From: Streptomyces rhizosphaerihabitans
GTDB lineage: Bacteria; Actinomycetota; Actinomycetes; Streptomycetales; Streptomycetaceae
Assembly: GCF_025399795.1 (NCBI RefSeq)
Contig: NZ_JAODTZ010000034.1
Location: forward strand, 45,873 to 109,872
Length of the DNA stretch: 64,000 nt
Reading direction: 5' to 3'
In this document: piece after piece, positions 38,519 through 47,401 of the stretch
How positions within the stretch are numbered: the first letter of the stretch is position 1
Layout: every line of letters starts with the position of its first letter
Translations under genes and position numbers: made by a program
Notes under the pieces: generated by a model
What the model saw: only the letters and a program-made list of their open reading frames with translations
What the model was told of the DNA's origin: nothing
Databases searched by the model: none

Positions 38519-39949
38519 TCAGGCGTGGTGGACCTCGCCCAGGTGGTGCACCCGGACCATGTTGGTGGTGCCGGGGACGCCGGGGGGCGAGCCGGCGGTC
38601 ATCACGACGACGTCGCCCTCGTTGAACCGCTTGAGCTTCTGCAGCTCGCGGTCCACCAGTTCGACCATCTCGTCGGTGCTGTTCACGAACGGCACGACGT
38701 GCGACTCGACGCCCCAGCTCAGCGTCAGCTGGTTGCGGGTGCCCTCGTCCGTGGTGAAGGCCAGGATCGGCTGGGCGGCGCGGTAGCGGGAGAGCCGGCG
38801 GGCGGTGTCACCGGACTTGGTGAAGGCCACCAGGCCCTTGCCGCCGAGGAAGTCGGCGATCTCGCAGGCGGCGCGGGCGACCGAACCGCCCTGCGTGCGC
38901 GGCTTCTTGCCCGGGACCAGGGGCTGCAGGCCCTTGGAGAGCAGCTCCTCCTCGGCCGCGACGACGATCTTCGACATCGTCTTCACGGTCTCGACCGGGT
39001 ACGCGCCCACGCTGGACTCGGCCGACAGCATGACCGCGTCCGCACCGTCCAGGATCGCGTTGGCCACGTCGGAGGCCTCGGCGCGCGTCGGACGGGAGTT
39101 GGTGATCATCGACTCCATCATCTGGGTCGCGACGATCACCGGCTTGGCGTTGCGGCGGCACAGCTCCACGAGGCGCTTCTGCACCATCGGGACCCGCTCC
39201 AGCGGGTACTCGACGGCCAGGTCGCCACGGGCCACCATGACGGCGTCGAACGCCGCGACGACGCCCTCCATGTTGTCGACCGCCTGCGGCTTCTCCACCT
39301 TGGCGATGACGGGGACGCGGCGGCCCTCCTCGTCCATCACCTTGTGGACGTCGTTCACGTCGTCGGCGTCGCGCACGAAGGACAGGGCGACCATGTCGCA
39401 GCCCATCCGCAGGGCGAAGCGCAGGTCCTCGACGTCCTTCTCCGACAGCGCCGGCACGTTCACGGCCGCACCGGGCAGGTTGATGCCCTTGTGGTCGGAG
39501 ATCACGCCGCCCTCGATGACGACCGTCTTGACCCTGGGGCCGTCGATCTCGACGACGCGCAGCTCGACGTTGCCGTCGTTGATGAGGATCTGGTCGCCGT
39601 GGGAGACGTCCCCGGGCAGACCCTTGTAGGTCGTGCCGCAGATGTGCTTGTCACCCGGCACGTCCTCGGCCGTGATGACGAACTCGTCGCCACGCTCCAG
39701 CTCGACGGGGCCTTCGGCGAAGGTCTCCAGGCGGATCTTCGGACCCTGCAGGTCGGCGAGCACGCCGATGGCGACACCGGTCTCGGCCGAGGCGGCCCGG
39801 ACACGGTCGTACCGGCCCTGGTGCTCGGCGTGGGATCCGTGGCTGAAGTTGAAGCGGGCCACATTCATGCCGGCCTGGATCAGCTCGACCAGCTTCTCGT
39901 GGGAGTCGACCGCGGGGCCGAGAGTACAGACGATTTTCGAACGGCGCAT
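38519..39949 (-). CDS. pyk: Pyruvate kinase
   Basis: A 476-residue enzyme converting phosphoenolpyruvate and ADP to pyruvate and ATP. Visible motifs are MRRSKIVCTLGPA, GMNVARFNFSHGSHAEH, the catalytic-lysine region VPVIAKVEKPQAVDNMEGV, the MVARGDLAVEYP metal site, MMESMITNSRPTRAEASDVANAILDGADAVMLS and the C-terminal allosteric domain with FTKSGDTARRLSRYR. It corresponds to S. coelicolor Pyk2. A leaderless promoter with a palindrome over its -35 precedes it. It begins the pyk-ackA-pta-pfkA central-carbon cluster. Confidence 0.96.
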   Translation of the reverse strand: MRRSKIVCTLGPAVDSHEKLVELIQAGMNVARFNFSHGSHAEHQGRYDRVRAASAETGVAIGVLADLQGPKIRLETFAEGPVELERGDEFVITAEDVPGDKHICGTTYKGLPGDVSHGDQILINDGNVELRVVEIDGPRVKTVVIEGGVISDHKGINLPGAAVNVPALSEKDVEDLRFALRMGCDMVALSFVRDADDVNDVHKVMDEEGRRVPVIAKVEKPQAVDNMEGVVAAFDAVMVARGDLAVEYPLERVPMVQKRLVELCRRNAKPVIVATQMMESMITNSRPTRAEASDVANAILDGADAVMLSAESSVGAYPVETVKTMSKIVVAAEEELLSKGLQPLVPGKKPRTQGGSVARAACEIADFLGGKGLVAFTKSGDTARRLSRYRAAQPILAFTTDEGTRNQLTLSWGVESHVVPFVNSTDEMVELVDRELQKLKRFNEGDVVVMTAGSPPGVPGTTNMVRVHHLGEVHHA

Positions 39950-39955
39950 GGGGCG

Positions 39956-39990
39956 ATCCTATCGGTTTGTTTCGCTACGGAATATTCCGT
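39956..39990 (-). promoter_or_regulatory. pyk promoter with palindrome ACGGAATATTCCGT over the -35
   Basis: On the minus strand TAGGAT (39956-39961) ends 6 nt before the pyk ATG, implying a leaderless mRNA. At 17-bp spacing the -35 (TATTCC) lies inside a perfect 14-bp palindrome (39977-39990). The palindrome is AT-rich against its surroundings and is a likely operator. Confidence 0.55.
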
Positions 39991-40045
39991 CTGGCGGAAG
40001 ATACAAATGGGCGGGCGGCCGCTCAGGCGTGGCTCTCCGGCCCGC

Positions 40046-41311
40046 TCAGGCGTTGCCCTTTCCGACCAGCGCATACGTCTGTGTGGCGATCTCCAGTTCC
40101 TCGTCCGTCGGCACCACGGCGACCGCGACCCGCGCGTACGGCGGTGAGACGATCCGCGGCTCACCGCCGCGCACGGCGTTCAGGTCGCCGTCGACCACGA
40201 GCCCCAGTTCCTCCAGGCCCGCGATCGCCGCCTCGCGCACCGGGGCGGAGTTCTCGCCCACTCCGGCGGTGAAGACGACGGCGTCCACCCGGCCGAGGAC
40301 CGCGTAGTAGGCGCCGATGTATTTCTTCAGTCGGTGGATGTAGATGTCGAAGGCGAGCCGTGCCCGCTCGTCGCCCTCGTCGACACGGCGGCGTATCTCC
40401 CGCATGTCGTTGTCGCCGCACAGACCGATCAGACCGCTCTTCTTGTTGAGCAAAGTGTCGATCTCGTCCGTGGACATTTTGCCAACGCGCTCCAAATGGA
40501 AGATGACGGCCGGATCCACGTCGCCCGAGCGCGTTCCCATCACCAGGCCCTCCAGGGGCGTGAGCCCCATCGAGGTGTCCACGCACCGCCCGCCCCTGAC
40601 CGCCGACGCCGAGGCCCCGTTGCCCAGATGCAGCACGATGACGTTGACCTCCTCGGGTGCCTTGCCGAGGAGTTCGGCGGTCGCCCGGGAGACGTAGGCG
40701 TGCGAGGTGCCGTGGAAGCCGTACCGGCGGATGCGGTGCTCGTCGGCGGTCGCCACGTCGATCGCGTAGCGCGCGGCCGACTCCGGCATCGTCGTGTGGA
40801 ACGCGGTGTCGAAGATCGCGACCTGGGGGAGGTCGGGGCGCAGCAGCATCGCGGTGCGGATGCCGGTGAGGTTCGCCGGGTTGTGCAGGGGCGCCACCGG
40901 GATGAGCCGCTCGATCTCCGCGATGACCGCCGCGTCGATGACCGTCGGTTCGGTGAAGGTCCGTCCGCCGTGCACCACCCGGTGGCCGATCGCGGCCAGC
41001 TCGGGGGAGTCCAGGCCGAGTCCGTCCACCGCCAGTTCCGCCGCCACCGCCTTCAGCGCGGCCTCGTGGCCGGCGAACTCGTCGGTCCTCTCGCGGGTCT
41101 CACCCGTCGTCAGCGCGGTGTGCCGCAGCAGGGAGGTCCCCTCACCGATGCGCTCCACCAGACCGACGGCGAGCCGCGAGCTGTCGCGCATGTCGAGCAG
41201 CTGGTACTTGACCGACGAGGAGCCGGAGTTGAGGACGAGGACGCGCGTGGCCGGCGGGGAAGCGGGCTCGTCGGTCACGTCGGCGGAGGAGGGGGACGGG
41301 TGGGCGCTCAC
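40046..41311 (-). CDS. ackA: Acetate kinase
   Basis: A 421-residue ASKHA-fold kinase making ATP from acetyl phosphate. After a 22-residue Ser/Pro-rich extension comes RVLVLNSGSSSVKYQ. Further motifs are GHRVVHGGRTF, IFDTAFHTTMPESAARYAI, RRYGFHGTSHAYVSR, HLGNGASASAVRGGRCVDTSMGLTPLEGLVMGTRSGDVDP and FTAGVGENSAPVRE. The GTG start overlaps the pta stop by 4 nt (GTGA), so Pta and AckA are made in a coupled fashion. Confidence 0.96.
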   Translation of the reverse strand: MSAHPSPSSADVTDEPASPPATRVLVLNSGSSSVKYQLLDMRDSSRLAVGLVERIGEGTSLLRHTALTTGETRERTDEFAGHEAALKAVAAELAVDGLGLDSPELAAIGHRVVHGGRTFTEPTVIDAAVIAEIERLIPVAPLHNPANLTGIRTAMLLRPDLPQVAIFDTAFHTTMPESAARYAIDVATADEHRIRRYGFHGTSHAYVSRATAELLGKAPEEVNVIVLHLGNGASASAVRGGRCVDTSMGLTPLEGLVMGTRSGDVDPAVIFHLERVGKMSTDEIDTLLNKKSGLIGLCGDNDMREIRRRVDEGDERARLAFDIYIHRLKKYIGAYYAVLGRVDAVVFTAGVGENSAPVREAAIAGLEELGLVVDGDLNAVRGGEPRIVSPPYARVAVAVVPTDEELEIATQTYALVGKGNA

Positions 41312-43398
41312 TGCTGGGCAGCCTTCTGGTCGGGGGCCTGGGACTGGATCGCCGTGATGGCGACCGTGTTGACGATGTCCTGGACGAGCGCGCCGCGGGA
41401 CAGGTCGTTGACGGGCTTGCGCAGACCCTGGAGCACCGGGCCGACGGCGATCGCGCCGGCCGAACGCTGCACGGCCTTGTAGGTGTTGTTGCCGGTGTTC
41501 AGGTCGGGGAAGATCAGCACGGACGCCTGCCCGGCGACCTCCGATTCCGGCAGTTTGGTCGCCGCGACCGACGGCTCGACGGCCGCGTCGTACTGGATCG
41601 GCCCCTCGATCCGCAGGTCGCCGCGGCGCTGCCGCACCAGCTCGGTGGCCTCGCGCACCTTGTCGACGTCGGCCCCCGAACCCGAGGTGCCCGTGGAGTA
41701 CGACAGCATCGCGATCCGCGGCTCCACGCCGAACTGCTGCGCGGTGGCGGCCGAGGAGATGGCGATGTCGCAGAGCTGTTCGGCGTTCGGGTCGGGATTC
41801 ACCGCGCAGTCGCCGTAGACCAGGACCTTGTCGGCCAGGCACATGAAGAAGACGGACGAGACGATCCTCGATTCCGGCCTGGTCTTGATGATCTCGAACG
41901 CGGGCCGGATGGTCGCGGCCGTCGAGTGCACGGCCCCCGACACCATGCCGTCGGCGAGGCCCTCCTGCACCATGAGCGTCCCGAAGTAGTTGACGTCCGC
42001 GACGACGTCGTAGGCCAGCTCGACCGTCACTCCCTTGTGCGCACGCAGCTCGGCGTACTTCTCGGCGAAGGAGTCCCGCAGCGGCGAGGTCTGCGGGTCG
42101 ATGATCTGGGTGGCGCTGATGTCGATGCCGAGGTCGGCGGCCTTCTTGCGGATCTGGTCGACCGGGCCGAGCAGCGTCAGATCGCAGACACCCCGGCGCA
42201 GCAGCACCTCGGCCGCGTGCAGGACACGCTCCTCGGTCCCTTCGGGAAGCACCACACGGCGCCGGTCGGAGCGGGCCTGCTCCAGCAGCTTGTGCTCGAA
42301 CATCATCGGGGTGAGCCGGTCGCTGCTGGGCGCGGAGACCCGCTTCAGCAGGTCGGTGGTGTCCACATGCCGCTCGAAGAGGCCGAGCGCGGTCTCCGCC
42401 TTGCGGGGCGTGGCCGCGTTCAGCTTGCCCTCCATGGCGAACAGCGCGGTCGCGGTGGGGAAGGAGTTCCCGGCCACCGAGACCACCGGGGTGCCGGGCG
42501 CGAGACGGGCCGCGAGCGTGAGGATCTCGCTGCTGGGCCGCTCGTCCAGGGTGAGCAGGATGCCGGCTATCGGCGGGGTGCCGGCGCTGTGCGCGGCGAG
42601 CGAGCCGATCACCAGATCGGCCCGGTCCCCCGGGGTGACCACGAGACACCCCGGGGTCAGCGCCTGCAGGAAGTTCGGCAGCATCGCGCCGCCGAAGACG
42701 AAGTCGAGCGCGTCACGGGCGAGCCCCGCGTCGTCGCCGAGGAGCACCTTGCCGCCGAGCGCGTGGGTGATCTGCGCGACGGTGGGCGCGGAGAGGGCGG
42801 GCTCGTCCGGAAGGACGTAACAGGGCACGGGGAGCCGGGAGTCGAGCCGCTCCAGGATCTGCGGCCGGTCCTCCGGGGCCACCCGGTTCACCACCATCGC
42901 GAGGACGTCGCACCCCAGCCCGTCGTACGCGCGATAGGCGTTGCGCGTCTCGGAGCGCACCGACTCGGCACTCTGGCCCCGGCCGCCGACGACCGGGATC
43001 ACGGACGCGGCGAACTCGTTCGCGAGGCGGGCGTTGAGGGCCAGCTCGTCGGGGACCTGGGTGCCGGCGAAGTCGGTGCCGAGGACGAGGACGACGTCGT
43101 AGTCGCGGGCGACCAGGTGGAACCGGTCGACGAGCGTGGACACCAGCTCGTCGGTGCCCTGCTCGGCCTGGAGCGCGGACGCCTCGTGGTAGTCCATGCC
43201 GTACACCGTCGCCGGGTCCTGCGCCAGCCGGTAGCGGGCCCGCAGCAGCTCGAAGAGCCGGTCCGGACCGTCGTGCACGAGCGGACGGAACACCCCCACC
43301 CGGTCGACCTGGCGGGTCAGGAGCTCCATGACCCCCAGTTCGACGACCTGGCGGCCGTCACCTCGGTCGATCCCGGTCACGTACACGCTGCGCGTCAC
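41308..43398 (-). CDS. pta: Phosphate acetyltransferase
   Basis: A 696-residue multi-domain Pta. An N-terminal P-loop-NTPase-like domain (VTRSVYVTGIDRGDGRQVVELG) lacks an intact Walker A lysine. A DRTGG-type middle domain (about 215-330) follows, then the catalytic C-terminus (about 370-690) with RRVVLPEGTEERVLHAAEVL, GLADGMVSGAVHSTAATIRPAFEII, VFFMCLADKVLVYGDCAVNPDP and MLSYSTGTSGSGADVDKV. It forms acetyl phosphate from acetyl-CoA. GTG 43398 has GGAG 7 nt upstream. Divergent from pfkA. Confidence 0.95.
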   Translation of the reverse strand: MTRSVYVTGIDRGDGRQVVELGVMELLTRQVDRVGVFRPLVHDGPDRLFELLRARYRLAQDPATVYGMDYHEASALQAEQGTDELVSTLVDRFHLVARDYDVVLVLGTDFAGTQVPDELALNARLANEFAASVIPVVGGRGQSAESVRSETRNAYRAYDGLGCDVLAMVVNRVAPEDRPQILERLDSRLPVPCYVLPDEPALSAPTVAQITHALGGKVLLGDDAGLARDALDFVFGGAMLPNFLQALTPGCLVVTPGDRADLVIGSLAAHSAGTPPIAGILLTLDERPSSEILTLAARLAPGTPVVSVAGNSFPTATALFAMEGKLNAATPRKAETALGLFERHVDTTDLLKRVSAPSSDRLTPMMFEHKLLEQARSDRRRVVLPEGTEERVLHAAEVLLRRGVCDLTLLGPVDQIRKKAADLGIDISATQIIDPQTSPLRDSFAEKYAELRAHKGVTVELAYDVVADVNYFGTLMVQEGLADGMVSGAVHSTAATIRPAFEIIKTRPESRIVSSVFFMCLADKVLVYGDCAVNPDPNAEQLCDIAISSAATAQQFGVEPRIAMLSYSTGTSGSGADVDKVREATELVRQRRGDLRIEGPIQYDAAVEPSVAATKLPESEVAGQASVLIFPDLNTGNNTYKAVQRSAGAIAVGPVLQGLRKPVNDLSRGALVQDIVNTVAITAIQSQAPDQKAAQQ

Positions 43399-43475
43399 GC
43401 GTGCTCTCCATCCGTTTCGTCGCCAGGCGGTTTCTGGGCTCGGAAAAAGGGCCCACCAACGTGAGCAGAACCCTC

Positions 43476-43504
43476 TTGACAATACCTCCGGCGCTGGCTA
43501 GGAC
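43476..43504 (+). promoter_or_regulatory. pfkA promoter
   Basis: Consensus -35 TTGACA (43476-43481), 17-bp spacer, -10 TAGGAC (43499-43504). It predicts a transcript start near 43511 and a leader of about 143 nt ahead of pfkA. Confidence 0.65.
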
Positions 43505-43530
43505 GCCCGCCAGGGCAGACGTGCCGGTCG

Positions 43531-43591
43531 GCCGGAACCGGCGTTCCGGCGGCCCGGCGGATGGGCCGCCGGAGGGAATCGGCGGCCCATC
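43531..43591 (+). promoter_or_regulatory. Mutually exclusive hairpins in the pfkA leader
   Basis: Three overlapping stems compete. GCCGGAA/TTCCGGC (43531-43550) overlaps arm A, CCGGCGGCCC (43546-43555), which pairs with B', GGGCCGCCGG (43563-43572). GATGGGCCGCCG (43560-43571) pairs perfectly over 12 bp with CGGCGGCCCATC (43580-43591). A:B and B:C cannot form together, the layout of an attenuator or riboregulator. No U-run follows the last stem. Confidence 0.5.
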
Positions 43592-43653
43592 CCGGGCCGT
43601 GAAACAATCGAAGCGGCTCACACGAACCAGCAGGGAGCAGGAGACACAGCACG

Positions 43654-44679
43654 ATGCGCATCGGAGTTCTCACCGCAGGCGGCGACTGCCCTGGCCTGAA
43701 CGCAGTGATCCGGTCGGTCGTGCACCGAGCGGTCACCAACTTCGGGGACGAGGTCATCGGCTTCGAGGACGGCTACGCCGGGCTCCTCGACGGCCACTAC
43801 CGCACCCTGGACCTCAACGCGGTCAGCGGCATCCTTGCCCGCGGCGGCACCGTCCTCGGCTCCTCGCGGCTGCAGCGCGACCGGCTCCGCGAGGCCTGTG
43901 ACAACGCGCAGGACATGGCCCGCGAGTTCGGTATCGACGTGCTCATCCCGATCGGCGGCGAGGGCACGCTCACGGCGGCCCGGATGCTGTCGGACGCGGG
44001 CCTGCCCGTGGTCGGCGTGCCGAAGACCATCGACAACGACATCTCCGCGACGGACCGCACCTTCGGCTTCGACACCGCCGTCGGCGTCGCCACGGAGGCA
44101 ATGGACCGGCTGAAGACCACGGCCGAGTCCCACCAGCGCGTGATGGTCGTCGAGGTCATGGGCCGGCACGCGGGCTGGATCGCCCTGGAGTCCGGCATGG
44201 CGGCCGGCGCCCACGGCATCTGCCTGCCCGAGCGTCCCTTCGACCCCTCCGACCTCGTCGCGATGGTCGAGGAGCGCTTCGCGCGCGGCAAGCGGTTCGC
44301 CGTCATCTGTGTCGCCGAGGGCGCCCACCCCGCCGAGGGCACCATGGACTACGGCCACGGCGCGATCGACAAGTTCGGCCACGAGCGCTTCCAGGGCATC
44401 GGCACGGCCCTCGCGTTCGAGCTGGAGCGCCGCCTCGGCAAGGAGGCCAAGCCGGTCATCCTCGGCCACGTCCAGCGCGGCGGCACGCCGACCGCGTACG
44501 ACCGTGTCCTCGCCACCCGCTTCGGCTGGCACGCCGTCGAGGCCGCGCACCGCGGCGACTTCGGCAGGATGACCGCGCTGCGCGGCACGGAGATCGAGAT
44601 GGTGCCGCTCGCGGACGCGACCACCGAACTGAAGACGGTCCCGAAGGACCGGATGGACGAGGCGGAGTCGGTCTTCTAG
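43654..44679 (+). CDS. pfkA: ATP-dependent 6-phosphofructokinase
   Basis: A 341-residue group III PfkA. Motifs are MRIGVLTAGGDCPGLNAVIR, GGEGT at 101-105, PKTIDNDI at 123-130, VEVMGRHAGWIAL and LGHVQRGGTPTAYDR. The pair Gly104/Lys124 is the combination known for S. coelicolor ATP-PFK, in contrast to Asp104/Lys124 of PPi-dependent actinomycete enzymes, so ATP is the expected phosphoryl donor. A GGGAGCAGGAG tract precedes ATG 43654. The leader contains competing hairpins. Confidence 0.95.
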   Translation: MRIGVLTAGGDCPGLNAVIRSVVHRAVTNFGDEVIGFEDGYAGLLDGHYRTLDLNAVSGILARGGTVLGSSRLQRDRLREACDNAQDMAREFGIDVLIPIGGEGTLTAARMLSDAGLPVVGVPKTIDNDISATDRTFGFDTAVGVATEAMDRLKTTAESHQRVMVVEVMGRHAGWIALESGMAAGAHGICLPERPFDPSDLVAMVEERFARGKRFAVICVAEGAHPAEGTMDYGHGAIDKFGHERFQGIGTALAFELERRLGKEAKPVILGHVQRGGTPTAYDRVLATRFGWHAVEAAHRGDFGRMTALRGTEIEMVPLADATTELKTVPKDRMDEAESVF

Positions 44680-44692
44680 TCCCCTCGGGGCC

Positions 44693-44743
44693 GTGCTCCG
44701 GGCTGGGCCGTGCTCCGGGCTGGGCCGTGTTCCGAGCGGGGCC
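44693..44743. repeat. 17-bp tandem repeat after pfkA
   Basis: GTGCTCCGGGCTGGGCC occurs twice in tandem (44693-44726), followed by the diverged copy GTGTTCCGAGCGGGGCC. A GCGGCCCT-type microrepeat continues to about 44784, up to the convergent XRE gene stop. Confidence 0.85.
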
Positions 44744-44784
44744 CGGCACCGGGCCGGGGCGGCGGCCCTGCGGCCCTGCGGCCC

Positions 44785-45543
44785 TCAGTACGTATTTCTC
44801 TGGACCGCCGACCAGAAGTGGTCGAGGACCCGGTCGAGGAAGTCCCGGCCGGACTCGCCCGAGCCGGTGGCGGCCGAAACACCGCCCCAGTTCAGCGTGG
44901 CGACCATCTGCCCCTGGTAGTCGGTGTGCATCTCCTCCAGCACGTTCTCCAGGAGGTTCCGGTCCAGGGGCACCACCTTTGCGACCGGGCGCACGTAGGC
45001 CTGCCAGCGCGTCGTCACGGCGCTGCGCAGCAGGTCGGCGAGCCGGCCGTCGCGGCCCGTCAAGGTGATGAAGTCGGGCAGCGAGAGTTCCAGCACCTCG
45101 GCGAGCGCGGTCGACTGCCGCTCGTTGCCGCGCCAGCTGTCGGCCTCCTCCATCCGCTGGTAGGCGAGGAGTTCGATCCCGACGGCGTGTGCCACGTCCT
45201 CCGGGGCGAGATCGCGGGCGATGCGGTGTTCGCGCAAAGTGCGCGGGGCGCCTATGAGTTCACCTGCCGAGCACCACAACACACCTGCGAGGGCCGTGAG
45301 TTCGGGGCTGCTCGGCGCGGTGAAGCCGCGCTCCCAGGCGGTGACGAGATCGGGCGTGACGTACGGCAGCCCGTACGAGGCTCTCAGTCCGTAAGCGACA
45401 TGCTCGGGCCCCATTCCGAGTGCCGCCCGCAGTCTTCGGGCGGCGGGGGCGTTGAAGGGCGGGGTGGGCTGTTGGGCTTGCGGTCGGTGCACGCGCACAA
45501 GGTATGGGTCCGGGGCAACCATGACTACGGTCTGTTCGGCCAC
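44785..45543 (-). CDS. XRE-family helix-turn-helix regulator
   Basis: A protein of about 252 residues. The region NAPAARRLRAALGMGPEHVAYGLRASYGLPYVTPDLVTAWERGFTAPSSPELTALAGVLWC (about 30-90) is a Cro/XRE-type HTH, and a second helical HTH-like repeat follows (LREHRIARDLAPEDVAHAVGIELLAYQRMEEA). The C-terminal half (LDRNLLENVLEEMHTDYQGQMVATLNWG) is specific to a Streptomyces family. A perfect TACAAT -10 (45552-45557) ends 8 nt before GTG 45543, favouring a leaderless GTG start; ATG 45564 or ATG 45522 are alternatives. Downstream of the sugar ABC operon on the same strand. Confidence 0.8.
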   Translation of the reverse strand: MAEQTVVMVAPDPYLVRVHRPQAQQPTPPFNAPAARRLRAALGMGPEHVAYGLRASYGLPYVTPDLVTAWERGFTAPSSPELTALAGVLWCSAGELIGAPRTLREHRIARDLAPEDVAHAVGIELLAYQRMEEADSWRGNERQSTALAEVLELSLPDFITLTGRDGRLADLLRSAVTTRWQAYVRPVAKVVPLDRNLLENVLEEMHTDYQGQMVATLNWGGVSAATGSGESGRDFLDRVLDHFWSAVQRNTY

Positions 45544-45551
45544 AATCACAG

Positions 45552-45557
45552 ATTGTA
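45552..45557 (-). promoter_or_regulatory. -10 element TACAAT of the XRE gene
   Basis: TACAAT on the minus strand lies 8 nt before the in-frame GTG at 45543. No good -35 is seen, so activator dependence or an extended -10 is possible. Confidence 0.4.
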
Positions 45558-45609
45558 GGAACATACGGTTTCGGCCGTGGCCCTGAATTCGCCGTACCGG
45601 AACGGGGGT

Positions 45610-46464
45610 TCATCCCTTGACGGCCCCGCCGAGAGCGAACCCCCCGCCCAGCCGCCGGGCCACCAGCACATACAGCAGGATCACCGGGGTCGAGTAGATG
45701 ACCGAGAACGCCGCCAGCTGCCCGTAGACCACGGTCCCCCGGTTCCCGAAGAACTCGTTGATGCTCACCGACGCCGGCATCTGGTCCGGCGTGAGCAGCA
45801 GCATGAACGGGACGAAGAAGTTCCCCCACATCATCACGAACGAGAAGACCGTCACCACCGCCACGCCCGGCCCCATCAGCGGCAGCACGATCCGCACCAG
45901 GGACTGCAGGGACGACGCCCCGTCCGTCCAGGCCGCCTCCTCCAGCTCCTTCGGCACGCCGTCCATGAAGTTCTTCATCAGCCAGATGGCGAAAGGCAGT
46001 TGGGAGGCGGCGAAGAAGAAGACCGTGCCCTGCGTGGTGTCGATCAGATTGACCTGCACGAACAGGGCGTACACGGGGACCATGATCGCCGTGATCGGCA
46101 GGCTCGTCGCGAAGAGGATCGTCAGCAGGAAGGGGCGGTTCAGCCGGGACCGGAAGCGCGAGAGGGGATAGGCCGCGAGAGCCGCGCACACCACCGTCAG
46201 CGCGGTGCCGCCACCGCACAGGATCAGGCTGTTCAGCAGCGGGGTGAACGTGATGTCCGGTTTCAGTACGGCGTCGAAGTTGGACAGCGTCACACCGTCC
46301 GGCATTTTCACCCGCAGGTCCGCGTGCGCGTCCAGGGAGGACAGGATCACCCAGGCCAGCGGGAGCGCGAACGCGGCCGCCACCACCAGGAGGCCGGCGT
46401 CGGCCGCCAGCCGCCGCCCCGAGCGGCGGGACCTGGGCGTCGCGCGGTGCGTCAGTACGGCCAT
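45610..46464 (-). CDS. Carbohydrate ABC transporter permease (MalG type)
   Basis: A 284-residue CUT1 permease with six helices. The EAA loop is DGVPKELEEAAWTDGASSLQSLVRIVLPLMGPG, facing the ATPase. Transmembrane segments include DAGLLVVAAAFALPLAWVILSSL at the start and IYSTPVILLYVLVARRL at the end. It begins 1 nt after the MalF-type permease stop. As in most Streptomyces CUT1 systems there is no ATPase gene in the operon; a shared MsiK-like ATPase is expected. Confidence 0.93.
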   Translation of the reverse strand: MAVLTHRATPRSRRSGRRLAADAGLLVVAAAFALPLAWVILSSLDAHADLRVKMPDGVTLSNFDAVLKPDITFTPLLNSLILCGGGTALTVVCAALAAYPLSRFRSRLNRPFLLTILFATSLPITAIMVPVYALFVQVNLIDTTQGTVFFFAASQLPFAIWLMKNFMDGVPKELEEAAWTDGASSLQSLVRIVLPLMGPGVAVVTVFSFVMMWGNFFVPFMLLLTPDQMPASVSINEFFGNRGTVVYGQLAAFSVIYSTPVILLYVLVARRLGGGFALGGAVKG

Positions 46465-46465
46465 G

Positions 46466-47401
46466 TCACAACTCCGTCCGCAGCAGCCGCATGTACACCA
46501 ACGAGAACAGCGAGCCGACCACCAGGAGCAGCAGAGCCACCGCCGTCCCGTACCCGATCATGCTGTTCTGGAAGGCCTGTTCGTACATGAACAGGGGAAG
46601 GGTCTGGCTGCGGTTTCCCGGACCGCCCCTCGTCATCACCCAGATCAGCCCGAACACCGACAGTGTCTGCAGGGTGTTCAGCATCAGGTTGGTGCCGATC
46701 GAGCGGCGGATCATCGGCAGCGTGATGTGCCACATCCGCCGCCAGCCACCGGCTCCGTCGACCTCCGCCGCCTCGGTGATCTCCTTCGGGATCTCGCCCA
46801 GCGCCGCCGAGTAGACCAGCATGGAGAAGGCCGTGCCCCGCCATACGTTCGCGAACGACACGGCCAGGATCGGCAGCGTGAACATCCAGTTCTGGGACGG
46901 CAGATGGAGCCATTGAAGGATGGCGTTCAGGGTCCCTTCACGGCGGAAGAAGGCGTAGAGCAGGAAGCCCGCGACCACCTCCGGCAGCACCCATGCCGTG
47001 ATGACGACCGCGCCGACCAGTGTGCGCACCGGTTTCGACGCCCGTTCCATCAGCGCGGCCAGGGCCAGGCCCAGGGTGTTCTGGCCGACCAGCGACGACA
47101 GCACCGTGAACACCAGCGTCAGCCATACGGCGTTGATGAAGGCGTCGTCCCGGAACGCCGCCCGGAAGTTGTCGAAGCCGACGAACGACGCGTGCGCCTG
47201 GCCCGTCAACTGCAGGTCGGTGAAGGCGATGTACGCGCAGTAGACGATCGGGCCCGCGAGGAAGAGGAGCAGGAGGACGACGGCGGGGGCGAGCGGGAGC
47301 GTCCGGGTGAGGGAGCGCAGCAGGCCTCCCCGGCGCGGGGCGGCGCCCCTTGCCCCCAGCGGCCGGACCGGCGGGGACGCCGCCCTCGTGCCGGCACTCA
47401 C
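46466..47401 (-). CDS. Carbohydrate ABC transporter permease (MalF type)
   Basis: A 311-residue CUT1 permease. The N-terminal cytoplasmic Arg/Pro stretch is followed by PLAPAVVLLLLFLAGPIVYCAYIAF and five more helices. The EAA loop is LGEIPKEITEAAEVDGAGGWRRMWHITLPMIR. The GTG start (47399-47401) overlaps the solute-binding protein stop by 4 nt (GTGA). It pairs with the MalG-type permease. Confidence 0.92.
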   Translation of the reverse strand: MSAGTRAASPPVRPLGARGAAPRRGGLLRSLTRTLPLAPAVVLLLLFLAGPIVYCAYIAFTDLQLTGQAHASFVGFDNFRAAFRDDAFINAVWLTLVFTVLSSLVGQNTLGLALAALMERASKPVRTLVGAVVITAWVLPEVVAGFLLYAFFRREGTLNAILQWLHLPSQNWMFTLPILAVSFANVWRGTAFSMLVYSAALGEIPKEITEAAEVDGAGGWRRMWHITLPMIRRSIGTNLMLNTLQTLSVFGLIWVMTRGGPGNRSQTLPLFMYEQAFQNSMIGYGTAVALLLLVVGSLFSLVYMRLLRTEL

